Shown here: positions 34,144 to 44,800 of the stretch, in pieces
How the letters are laid out: every line of letters begins with the position of its first letter
Numbering within the stretch: the first letter of the stretch is position 1
Assembly: GCA_021014945.1 (NCBI GenBank)
Contig: MU266395.1
Coordinates: 57,856-121,855 of the forward strand
Direction: 5' to 3'
DNA: 64,000 nt
From: Leucogyrophana mollusca
Taxonomy: Eukaryota > Basidiomycota > Agaricomycetes > Boletales
Made by a program: the position numbers and the translations under genes
Notes under the pieces: generated by a model
Database searches by the model: none
Seen by the model: only the letters and a program-made list of their open reading frames with translations
Told to the model about the DNA's origin: nothing

Positions 34144-35781
34144 CTACTGACTCTGTTCGGCGTACACCTAAAATGCATGGTGTCAGCGATTGCCATCATG
34201 AAAAAAAGGCTCTTACCTTGATGGTTTTATCAGCTCCACCGGTGATGAGTCGCGTGCCTGTCATATCAAACGTTGAACAGAAGACGCCTGCTTCGGCCTC
34301 AAGCGAACCCGGTTGCGGAACATCTTCCATGTTTTGGAAGGGAGTGCCGGTATCGTAGTCCCAGAAAGTCAAGCTCCCATTATCGCCTGGAAAACGACCG
34401 CGGTAACCATCAATTAGCGTTACGGCGAAGAAAGCTGGCCTGCATACCTCCAGAGAAAAAGACTCCTTCCGAATTGACGGACAACGTATTGATGATGGCG
34501 TTGTGCCCGGGGAAATTGAACACGAATGCGCCCTCTGGACATTTCCATTTTTTTATGTTGTTCCCGCCGGCGGAACCCGATGCAAACGAATACTCGGTAG
34601 GGTGTATGGCAAGCGCTCTTACAGACTTTTTATGATGCGTCAAAGTCACCATCGTTTTACCGGCAGCGAGATCCCATAGCCTGGGATGATTAAATAGTCA
34701 GCCTCGACCCATGACAACTGACAGATAGTCATTACCGAACGGTGGAATCCATGCTTCCAGTAATCACTTGAGGGTCGGACTCTTGGCACTTAACATCGGC
34801 GACAGTGCCGGAATGACCGGCTAGAACGTGAATTTGGGCCTTTGTCCGCATGTCCCACACACGAGCCGAGGCGTCTCGCCCCGCTGTGACTAAGATATCA
34901 AGGGTGGGATGGAGACTAAGGGAGTAGACGCCGGATAGATGGCCGTGATAATGGCGGATGACTTTGTTGGCTTCAAGATCCCAGCATTTTACCATCTAAT
35001 TTCACAGTTCAAGTTTAAATGGTAGATCAAAACTCGACATCAACACACCTTATCTTCACCACAAGAGAATATATACGGGTGTCTTGATGATACTGCCAGT
35101 CCTCTCACCGTGGAGATATGGCCAGTGAGCGATAGCTTCAATTCCCCTGAAGCCAGGTCCCATATTTTTATGACTCGATCACCTGCGCCGGTAGCAAACC
35201 ATTTGTTCCCCGGCTCAACTGCCACACTGCGGACCCAGCCCAGGTGACCGGATATTACTCGCACAAGTTTCCATGGCGGATGGTACGTTGGCTTTATCGT
35301 TCGAGTCGTCTTATGCAGCGTGAGAGCCTCTGAGAGTTTGCCTGATGTTGCAAACGTTGAGGGCTGTGTTCTTGGAGTGTTATCAATAGTGGCAATCATT
35401 CTTGAGGTCTCGCTGGCAGCTGAAAGACGCGATCGTTGGTAGGCAAAATGAGAGGTGCTTCAAAGATGAGCTCACGACCAGCTGTTATCGCCTTTCTTTG
35501 TTCCTTTGGTCGCGCCGGGCCAACAGGCGCTTGCTGGGCGAGAAGTGCTGACGGAAGCTCCTTGAAGTCTCGATATTCGTCGTTGATTTTTACCGACAGG
35601 CGGATCCGCGAGCTATAGAAATTCTCGGTTACATAGAGCGATAGTGGTTGAAATTATGGTCGTGCCTTTTCTCTTCCTCCTTCAGCCCATCGTCCGGACA
35701 TGAAGCAAATATATCTCGTGTGCGCTTTACACTTCTTTCAAGAAGGGGTCCGAGAGGTGGGAGAGCAGACGCAGTAGCCAT
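34144..35781 (-). CDS. PRP46: PRL1/PLRG1/Prp46 WD40 splicing factor
   Basis: Core subunit of the NineTeen-related complex in activated spliceosomes. Exons: 35781-35633, 35612-35476, 35419-35049, 34995-34736, 34680-34448, 34386-34217, 34167-34144; 447 residues. The C-terminal 300 residues form a seven-bladed WD40 propeller that starts WHPPWKL-like (here [20 protein letters not shown]) and includes [29 protein letters not shown] and [33 protein letters not shown] and [16 protein letters not shown] follow, all close to PLRG1. The N-terminal part has [14 protein letters not shown]. The junction 35633/35612 implies a 20-nt intron, too short for normal splicing; see findings. The final exon is short and the tail ends VYAEQSQ, lacking the extra C-terminal residues of animal PLRG1. 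Confidence 0.93.
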
Positions 35782-36145
35782 GACTTTGATCAATATTTCT
35801 TGATCTTCGGAAAGTGTATATGAGCCGCAAAGGTTCTTATCCTGGAAGCCTAAGGGTGAGCGATAGCAGCGAACCAATCCCAGTAAAGATCGAGCTCAAA
35901 GTCGAGGTCAACGTTCTTGGATCATCCCCGGTTTGGAAGCGCGCCTGTGATTGTGCTTGTTTGTCTCGAGTGGCACACATAGGACCGTGCCACGCTTATC
36001 TCCTTACAACGAGCAGACCTCGCTGCGTGCTCGTCTCCGTGTGGTGTTCAGTCGTAGTCATTGGTTTTATTGGCGAGAAAGTGTAAAGAGGAGGGCACTA
36101 CCATATCATTTACTACAGGATTAGAGTAGACCTGCAGTGTGAGCC
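35782..36145. other. Divergent promoter between PRP46-like and TFIIS genes
   Basis: About 360 nt shared by two basal gene-expression genes transcribed outward. I see no TATA box; CpG-containing sequence around 35930-36010 fits a housekeeping promoter. Confidence 0.5.
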
Positions 36146-37545
36146 ATGTCTGAAGCCGCAGAGCTCAAAAAGCTCGTGAAACAGCTCCAAAATACTACAA
36201 CCAATGAGGTATGTTTGAACACTCCTAGACGAGTGCTTTCACTTTGTTTACGCTGATTTTTGCCTTTTGTGATAGGAAAAGGTTTCAATCCTGCAAATTC
36301 TCAAGAAAGACTTTCAAGTCAATGAAGCAATCCTAAGGGTAGGTGCTTACGTCGATTTTGTTCCAGCCCACCTTGATCCCTTAAAAATCCGTTAGGAAAG
36401 CAAGGCTGGTCTCGCGGTGGGCAAGCTGCGTTCGCATGAGGCCAAGGAGGTTTCGGAACTCGCGAAGGAAATCGTGAAGAAGTGGAAGAATGAGGTTGAG
36501 AAAGCTAAGGGTAGTGTCACAGCGAAAGCCCCTACGAATGGGAAAACCCCTGGTACGCCGTTTTGGTTTCGCTCGAAAATATAGTTAACTCACTGGGTGA
36601 CCGCAGTTCGCAAAGCCTCCACGTCTGTGACCCCATCAAATCCGGCTACTCCGACGGCAACGAACGGCAAGACAGATGTGCGCACTGCCAAAGGTGATGG
36701 GGCCAAGGTTGGCGCTACCGGAGATTTGACACGGGACCGGTGCGCGGAACTCATCTATGACGCCCTTGCTTGTGACTCTACCGCTCGTGAGTCAGATTTT
36801 ATACCTTCTAAAAGTTCGCCAGCCCTTTCTGACCGCTTCATATCGCCAGCAAGTGACTTGATAGGTAATCGTGCCAAAGCTGTGGAAATTGCTGTCTTTG
36901 GACAGTTCGGTGACACCACTGCGGGGTATAGAGGCAAGATAAGGAGTCTCTTCGTCAACTTGAAAGACAAGGGGAATCCTTTACTCCGCGAAAGTATCGT
37001 CAGTGGAGAACTGTCGGCTGAAACATTCAGCATGATGACCAGTCAGGTATTTGCCGTTGGCCCCTATCCATCCGGCTACTCAATTCGTATTTTTAAGGAA
37101 ATGTCCTCGGAGGAACGCAGAGCGGCTGATCAGAAAATCAAGGACGAGAACTTTTTCAAGTCACTCGGCGCTGCTGAGCAGGAAGCAGAAACTGACGGTT
37201 TCCAATGTAGCCGATGCAAGCAGGTCCGTCGAAACCTCATTCTTGTTGCGGAGTTCTGCTCACATTTCTGTAGCGGAAATGCCGTTACCGTCAAGCGCAG
37301 ACCAGAAGCGCGGATGAACCGATGACAGTACGTTCTTGTTTGACTTCTTCAGGATCATTATCCTCATTTGCGGTTCTTTCTCTAGACCTTCGTAACGTTC
37401 GTACTTCTTGTTAATCCGTTCCTTTCGCAACTGATTTTAGCCTTGGTCGCTCAGTTGTGTCAATTGTGGCAACCGGTAAGTGCTCACTCTTGCCCATGCC
37501 CAGGAAGTGTTGGCTAAGAATTCATACAGATGGAAATTCTCGTAA
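36146..37545 (+). CDS. DST1: Transcription elongation factor TFIIS
   Basis: Rescues backtracked RNA polymerase II by stimulating transcript cleavage. Exons: 36146-36208, 36276-36338, 36396-36552, 36607-36786, 36850-37046, 37098-37223, 37274-37327, 37386-37396, 37455-37475, 37530-37545; 295 residues. Domain I (N-terminal LW helix bundle) covers about residues 1-80. A Thr/Pro linker follows, then domain II with RDRCAELIYDALA, GNRAKAVEIAVF and GYRGKIRSLFVNLKDKGNPL. The C-terminal zinc ribbon has CSRCKQRKCRYRQAQTRSAD, the catalytic Asp-Glu pair (SADEPMTTF) and CVNCGNRWKFS. The ribbon is split into exons of 54, 11, 21 and 16 nt, yet reads perfectly after splicing. Confidence 0.96.
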
Positions 37546-37907
37546 TCTCGGAATGCTTCCACCGCATCGGTGACCGCGTGCTCGGACAGTGCATACTTTC
37601 ATATATTATCTCTCTCAATGCTTGTCTCGGGTCAGCCTTGGGGTCACCCATAGCCTTAGAAGCCTATAATTATGTATACCGGATGGTCCATAACTGCGAA
37701 ACATACCCATACTTCTTGGTTTCGGGGTCAATGAACGCGAGGTGACAACTGAGGTCTTGCGTACCGCGCACGTGGCTTTCTTTAGGGTGGGGGCGTGAGG
37801 TGGCACGCGCTGCTTGACGCGTTTTCTTTAGCATCACATCCTCGGCCTGACGCTGCTGTACTTGCCCTCCTCTCTGTCAGTAATATTCTTCAAACGCACA
37901 TACAAGG
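37546..37907. other. Spacer between TFIIS and SUMO genes
   Basis: 3' flank of TFIIS and promoter of the downstream SUMO gene on the same strand. Nothing else recognised. Confidence 0.5.
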
Positions 37908-38531
37908 ATGTCTGAGGAGCCCGAAGATATCAAACCCAAGCTTAATCTCGTTATAAATTACGAGGGGCAGCGTCAGTACTCAATGTTGCTCTCCTCCGAC
38001 GCGTCGCGCTCAGTAGTGGACCTTTGAGACAGATATCACGGTGAAAGTGAAGGCCAACATGCCCTTTAAGAAAATATTTGAGGCAGCTGAGGTGAGTGGT
38101 TCTAGGGCTTCATACGCATTGTTCATCGATTGACATGGTATACTCTCTACAGAAACGCTTTGGGAAGGACCCAGGCAAGTAAACACGGTTGTGCTGCAAT
38201 TTTGACCTCGGTGGGGGCTAATGGCCCTTTGATTATAGGAACTTTCAAGTTCGCACATGAGGGGAAACGACTCAATAGCGCGGACACACCAGCTCAGGTG
38301 CGTTGCTTCCCATTTCAAGTTTACATCGGCTTTAAGGAACTTCGTTCAAACAGATGGGATTGGAGGACGGTGACATGATCGACGCACACTTGGAGCAGGT
38401 TGGTTGCTTCCATCTGGTTAGCTGATATCATAATGCTAACGCCACCTGTTCTATGATGACAGTTGGGTGGTGGGGAGATTCATCGGCATTCTTCGGTCAT
38501 GTCCATGGGAGGTCACTGTATGTCGTGGTAG
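37908..38531 (+). CDS. SMT3: SUMO (Smt3-type) ubiquitin-like modifier precursor
   Basis: Six exons, 37908-37971, 38033-38091, 38153-38174, 38239-38297, 38354-38398, 38463-38531; 105 residues. The N-terminus MSEEPEDIKPKLNLVINYEG is acidic and then enters the beta-grasp fold. KANMPFKKIFEAAEKRFGKD and FAHEGKRLNSADTPAQMGLE follow, then DGDMIDAHLEQLGG, closely following SUMO. Processing by a Ulp protease after Gly-Gly would expose the conjugation terminus. The tail after GG is about 20 residues (GEIHRHSSVMSMGG then HCMSW), long for SUMO, and may instead reflect an unrecognised last intron. Intron 38175-38238 needs a GC donor (CAG then GCAAGT) to give the conserved PGTFKF. Confidence 0.9.
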
Positions 38532-40749
38532 CGTTCAATGTGTTTTTATTTGTATTATTTCCACCAGTTCTGGCCAACTATGCGAGCTGAGCCCAACACA
38601 AACAGCCCCTAGCCTCGGCTTCAGACGACCAGTTACCGCAATGCACAGGTCTTGCACTGGCGCGAGTAGATTGGGTTACTGTCCGCTTTTGCTTTTTCGT
38701 CCAGTGGTCACGGTGGTCGCTAGTGGTGCGGGGACGGATCCTACGCAGATCTTGAAGTTGCAGTGAGTCCGGTTTACTGTATTCTGCAGAGTGAGAGGTC
38801 TGTTTACACACAGACCATTTATGCACGTTCTGCGGGTCATGTTCACTGGTAGAACGTGTCGACAGTACCAAATCTAAAACTTGCGACGACAGCGACAAGA
38901 GGAGACCCAAATTTAAGCTAGGTTCAAACCTTTATGGGGATTGATACCTTCCATCCCCGTTAAACTTCGTCTCCACTGTCCTCGCCGTCCAGTTCCAAGG
39001 GATGGAAGACGGGCTTCAGAGTGATACGGCGGGTGTACAAAACATCCAAATGTTCAGCCCAAAAATAACGCGGCGTCTTGAAGCGTCACCCCAGATTTTT
39101 CCGATAACCCCCTGACCAACACACTTGATATACTGTGTATTTTCCACGTCAATAGCGGGACCCCAAGAGGGGGGGCGAGCGCCGTCCTTCAATGATCGCT
39201 CCATTAGTTGTCCGAACATAATACCCACCGCGTCGAATGCGGTCTGAAGGTCTATAAGACGGTTTCAATGCTATTGCCCATATGCCTCATAGCTTGCCCC
39301 GTGTTGAAAGAATACACATCCGGTGAGTCTTGCTGTAGAGAAGGGTGCGAACATACTCGTCAGGCCACCGCACCATGTCTACCCGCACTTCGACATTTGG
39401 CGGGTCCGAGAGACTGTTTCCACTCGATATGGTTCTCCAGGGGGGATACGGCGTAGCATGTGACGACTTATCTTCGAAACCCCACTGACGATAACGGTCA
39501 CAAAAGCTGCTCACCAACTAAAAAATCGCCATGATGTGCCTGTCGACTTCATGAGACTAGCCCTACCAACCAAACGCCGATTTCGTCAGGCGCTTCTTCG
39601 ACTTCTGCTCAAGCGAGGCTCAGGATCGGGACACGACGATCAAACTCTCGCAACCCTGCGGAATACGTCGCTAAAGACGCTGAGGGGCCGAAAATAAAGC
39701 CCAATTTCGGATGGAAAACATCGTGCTCCCTGGGAGCATGCCGTTCAGCGAGCTTCTCCCCTGGGAGGGTCTAGCAGCTCTGCCGTTGAGCGGATAACGG
39801 AGTCATGCTGCCTGACACTTGGGGCATCTCAACGTCAAAGCTCTCAGTGATAAGACCGCCAACCCGTCTTGACGACAAGATGGAAAATAAGCCCACAGCA
39901 GATAAGATAGTAGTATTAGTTGTGCTCACCACACCTTAAGCGAAGTCTTGACTCACTTTCTACAGCTCGGCCATAAAGTGTGCTCCGTTATTCTCCATGA
40001 TAGAGCCTTGGGCATGCCCGATTACAGAAAACGGTCGCCGGAAAAATCACCTTCTCCTCGTCCAGAAGTCTCAGTATGTGAGTCAATATGTCAATGGACA
40101 CCGTGACTTCGCACAGCAGGTTCGGATAGACCTGTGCAAGGGAAAAAACGCCCGGCTTGGGTGCCAGTACGAAAACAACCTTGATCGAATTTTATTCCAC
40201 CTCAAATATCCCGTTTCGATGTCCGCGGTTATGAGTCATGGCGGTTGACGGTCATTGGACGAATACTGATCTCAACCTCTCAACGTCAACAATGGACGGA
40301 TACACTGACGTTCGGTGTGTATTTTTTTTTATTCCTGTAAGGCGGAATTGACAATGACGCTCGTGCGGCGTGATGTTCAGGGCGAAGGGGCCCGAGTCAC
40401 GAACGTGATTCGGAAGGCGTCGTGGACCATCATGATAGCACAGGGTTTTGCTGCGACAAGGGCGATAATATTGGACCAAGATATCCATGCTTTGAAGGTC
40501 GGACGACTATCCGTCACCTCTTCAACTTGCGTTTGTTTTGTTCGGGAGTCACCACAGCTGGATGCTAAGCAGCAAGGGCTATATAGTAGCACCGTGGAGT
40601 TGTGACTCTGTTGACGTTTCCGTCAGAAAAAGACCAAGATCCTAGCTTCGTGTGGTATAGCATACAGTCGTAAAACACACTCGAACTGGCTACGTTCGCT
40701 TCCTTGGTCGATGCTGCCCATCCCTGCATACCCTTCGCCGACTCTTCAT
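38532..40749. other. Intergenic, 2.2 kb, possible unrecognised or decayed gene
   Basis: No gene could be assembled. Minus-strand frames around 39000-39520 look protein-like (SHATPYPPWRTISSGNSLSD, then VRVDMVRWPDEYVRTLL). A separate frame at about 38965-39085 ends with an acidic C-terminus-like ELDGEDSGDEV and a stop. The pieces lie in different frames and I could not connect them by splicing or name a family, so this may be a degraded gene. Confidence 0.35.
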
Positions 40750-41535
40750 CTACGTGTCTCCATCCACGCCATCCGCGTCGCTTTCCTTCTCCCCACGTAT
40801 ACCGCCCAGTACCTTCCTGGCACCCTCGTCACCACCCTCCAACCCCCCGCCCGTGAAGCCCACCGCGCAGAAGAGCCACGCGCAGACGCCGGAGACGAGC
40901 GTCGCGAGCGTGAGGATGAGCCTCACGAGGGGGATGAGCGGGGGGAGGGTGAGGGCTGCGATGTCCTGTGTGCAAGGGGCGCGTTATGGAGATGAGGAAA
41001 TGGAAATAGACCAGGGCGCACCGTGGGGTGATAAAAGTCTTCTTGCTGCACGATATAATGCAGTCCGCACACCTCGCGGAGGGTGAGCCGGACGTTCAGC
41101 CTGACTCGGCGGGTAAGGTAAGCACGTGTGTGGGTGACACTCCACGCGCATCCGAGCAACCCGAAGCTCACCGTGCAGGAGTCATCTTGAACGGATTAAA
41201 GCGGATATGGAAGCGCTGCACGACTTCCACGAATAGGACGTCGAGGTCTGGGTCGTACACTGTCCGCATCGCCGTCGCCATTCAGCTCTCCCCTCCTGGA
41301 CGCCGGCAAACCACTCACCAACAGTCAACACGTCGCTTTTTGTCGTGGGGCTCATGACTCGATACCAGCGATAGACGCCGTGGATCTGGGAACGGGTCGT
41401 TGCGGCGCACAGGGGATGGAGGAAGCGGGCGTCTGGGGTGAAGTAGCGCGTGAGGGTCGCGTCGAGAGCGGCAGCGGAGGTGGTGGAGGTGAGGGTGGAG
41501 ATTATGGCGGGGATTTCGAGTTTGGGGTTTTGCAT
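40750..41535 (-). CDS. SigF-like NTF2-like domain protein, copy 1
   Basis: Four exons, 41535-41319, 41259-41172, 41100-41022, 40965-40750; 199 residues. It begins MQNPKLEIPAIISTLTS and continues with RYFTPDARFLHPLC, GVYRWYRVMSPTTKSDV, VVYDPDLDVLFVEVVQRFHI and VQQEDFYHPT. This is the pattern of a fungal family with an NTF2-like cone fold and a C-terminal hydrophobic segment (here PPLIPLVRLILTLATLVSGV). Biochemical role unknown; a membrane-anchored small-molecule-binding or scaffold protein is plausible. A second member lies at 58183-59199. The gene is divergent from the FMO gene, with about 276 nt between the starts. Confidence 0.85.
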
Positions 41536-41737
41536 CTTGATATGAGGTTACCACCAATGTCGGGCGTCCCGACTTGAGGTTGTTGTAAGTCTTTGTCTGT
41601 GACAAGCTCCACAGTTGTGTGTGCTCAGTTGTAAGTTTCGCAAGTTATATTTGATAATGACGCCCAGCTGTGCGGAGCAACTAACTTTTGCGTTGACGTC
41701 ATGACTTACACAGGTGCATCCTCTCAGGTCCAAAACA

Positions 41738-41744
41738 TATATAA
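41738..41744 (+). promoter_or_regulatory. TATA box of FMO gene
   Basis: TATATAA located 74 nt upstream of the ATG at 41812. Confidence 0.6.
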
Positions 41745-41811
41745 CCTCTGTAATCACAAGCATACCGCTCATCGAACCTTTCCCTTTGACATTGAAGCAA
41801 AACAACCCACA

Positions 41812-44800
41812 ATGGCAACACCACGCGCTCGACATGAACGCGGCCACGACCTAATCCAGACGCTCACCGGCCCACTCCAGTCGGCCCTGCTCATACTTTT
41901 CTCGCCCATCTTTGCCTTCCTCCGCATCGCATACTTCCTAGCCCAGTACGCTATTGTCCTAGCGTTCAAGCCCAAACCACCGCCGAACGAGACCAAGCGC
42001 CCCTATGCGCGAATTGCAGTCATCGGTGCTGGTTTGACTGGCGTCTCTTCAGCCGCGTGAGTTCTCAAGGCATATCACATGTCAGTCGAGGATACTTACG
42101 TCAGATCTCAGCCACGCCATCGCGCACGGCTTCGAGGTTATCATTTATGAAGCTACGGACCACCCAGGCGGGATCTGGTCGCGTGAGAACAAGACATCGG
42201 GGCTGCAGCTGAACTCGTTGCTCTATCGATTTCACCCAGGTGTGATCTGGAAGGAAGCCTTCCCAAAGAGGGACGAGATACTCACACGTCAGTGTTCCTC
42301 CGAACAGCTTGTTTCATTATTGGTTTCTGATAAATGCTGGTATTTCGCAGAAATATCTGGCATATGGAAAGAGTATAAGCTCGAGAGCCGGACGCGGCTG
42401 AATGTAAGGACTAGTGGTCTTAGTGCGGTTGCGTACCTTTTAGCTGATTTGCTACCCTTTCTCGTTGCTACATCACCCTGCGTCCCTAGACGCCCGTCAC
42501 GAAAGTCAAGCGGCTCCAGCGCGAATGCCAAGACGGGGATAAAGATGGTACGTCTTTGACTTCTTCAGCCTCCAGCTTCTCGCTGACGGAACGTGCAGCC
42601 GCTCCCGCGGTTCTGTCCCCATCGCAATGGGTCATCAACGACGGCGAGGACGGGCTATTTGACGCGCTCATCGTTACCGTCGGCACGTGCGGCGACCCGA
42701 TGTGGATCAAATTCGAGGGGATGCCAGATGATGTCGGACATAAGCGGAGCAAGAAAGCTGAGGACACGAAGAAACGCGATGGTGAATTCAAGCGCAGGGA
42801 CGCGCAGAAGAAGGGCAACCCTGAAGGCGGCCCGGATGCGCAGGGATCGAAACGGAAGCGCTCCGCGTCGCGTGCATCTGCGGGCGGGGGCGGTGCAGAC
42901 GGCGACCAGCCATCGAACGCAAAGATGAACAACGAGAGCAAGAAACGGCGGAAGCACAGGAAGAAAGCCAGGCAGGCCCGCGAGGCGGGCGAGGAGCCGG
43001 CCTCAGAGGATGCTGCATGGGAAGACGGCAACAGCGACCGCGGGGAGGAGACAGACGAGCTGTCTCCGGTGCGCGCCAAGCAGCCTGGTTCTCCATCCCA
43101 TGGCGCGGACAGCGACACCTTTTCCGGTCCCATCTTGCACTCGTCGCAGCTCGACAGTGCGACGCCCGAGCTGCTGCGCGGGAAGGTCGTTGCTGTCATC
43201 GGAAGTGGCGCGTCAGGTGTGGAGGCTGTGGAGACAGCCCTTCAAAGAGGTGCTGAGAAGTGCATCATGTTTGCGAGGGAAGACAAGGTGAATATTTATC
43301 GGGGCGGTTCGAATTGGAGGCTGGTCTGCTGTGTCAAGCGCGGGTGGTCGTGACGTCACGGCCTGATGGCGTAGTTGGTTATCGCATCTGTCTAACACAC
43401 AGAAGGTCTCCCGTTCGAGCCGGGGTCAGGTCATTGTACTGATTTTTTCACCGATTTGCAGTGGATCATCCCGAGGTTCGTTTTGCTCTGAGTTCGCAGA
43501 GCTGAAGTTGAAAAACCACGTGGTCGTCCAGGAATGTTATTTTCGATACTGCTCTTGCTGCGCAGCCCTTTGGTCGGGAGACACCCCTCAGGTGCGTTTG
43601 GTCTGGTAGTCTGCTTCAGAGCACCCGCTGACTTTTCCTCCCTTTGATTACATTGCAACTTCCATTTTCCCCCTTGAAACTTACTCCGGTGATCATGTGC
43701 TCGGTTTTTGAATACATTGACGCCTCTGATCCCATGCTACCCTCAATTTGGGTCTTCTGCACATGCTTAATGTGGGTTTCTCCGCTTCCGTCCCCCGCGC
43801 TCTCCCTCGGCCTCATCGATCCCTCTGTGTTCTTCACCTGTGTCTACCATCGGCCACAATACTTGGCTGCTGCGCTTCGTGTGTTACGCTACCCTTGCCC
43901 TTGTCCGGTGCTGCGCTCCTGATTCACCCGGATTGGCACTGTTTCTCTATGATCTCTGCTTGCTATCACCGTGGCGTCGTTCCTTATCTCTGCTATCACC
44001 GCTATACATACTATCTGGCTCTCCATATGATCTCCGTAACGCATCCTTGCGGACCCGGCTTCGTGCGCCATGACGCGCGTTACGCGTAACCACCCCCTAT
44101 TTTGTCTTGATCCTGTCACGGCCGGTGATCGCACTCATGTCGCTGCACGCTGCTTCTCGTGCCTACTGCCCCACCCGTCTGACCTTGGTATCTCCAAATC
44201 CTTGCACACGCCCTCAAATTTAGCTTCGTGTGGGAGCGGTTCTTGAGGCTGTGGCAGTATCACGGTATCACAGACCTCGTGCCAAACAAGGGTATCTTTG
44301 CTGGGACGCCGGTGAGTTTCTGAGTGTCCGTTGATCGCGGTGGTTGGGGTATCGATATGGCTGATGCGGGTTGATCGTTGTATTGGTGCGTTTTGGGAAT
44401 AGGTGGTCAATGATGAGTTTCTCGACCATGTTCGGTCTGGGAAGTGCACCTATGTGCGCGGGGACACTCAAAGACTCACACGTCACGGCGTTCAAGCAAA
44501 TGTTCGCGAGATAATTGAGCGCGGTGCATCGTTGGGCTTTGGCGGGGGTGTGAAGGGACGTGAGGTCGAGGACATCAGGGAGGGCGAAGGTGAGCGGGCA
44601 GCGGCGGGCGTCGGTGATGCGAAAGGCCGGGAGGACACCCAGAAGGCGAGGGAGAAGGAAGAGAACATGGAGAAGAAGAACCCGCAGGACGAGCTTCGCG
44701 TCGAGGATATCAACGCAGACGTCGTCGTCCTTGCTACGGGCTATAAGCGTCCGGATTTGAGCTTCCTGCCACAGGAGCTCTTCCCCGAGGGCTATGATGT

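Noticed and set aside
42556..42600. An intron with donor at 42547 (GTACGT) in the FMO gene
   Set aside because: The sequence stays open through it and into the NADPH-binding domain with no frame change, so a read-through exon is simpler.
43840..44073. 77-codon frame in the long FMO intron as a nested gene
   Set aside because: Composition follows the C/T bias of the intron. There is no motif, and opposite frames are equally open.
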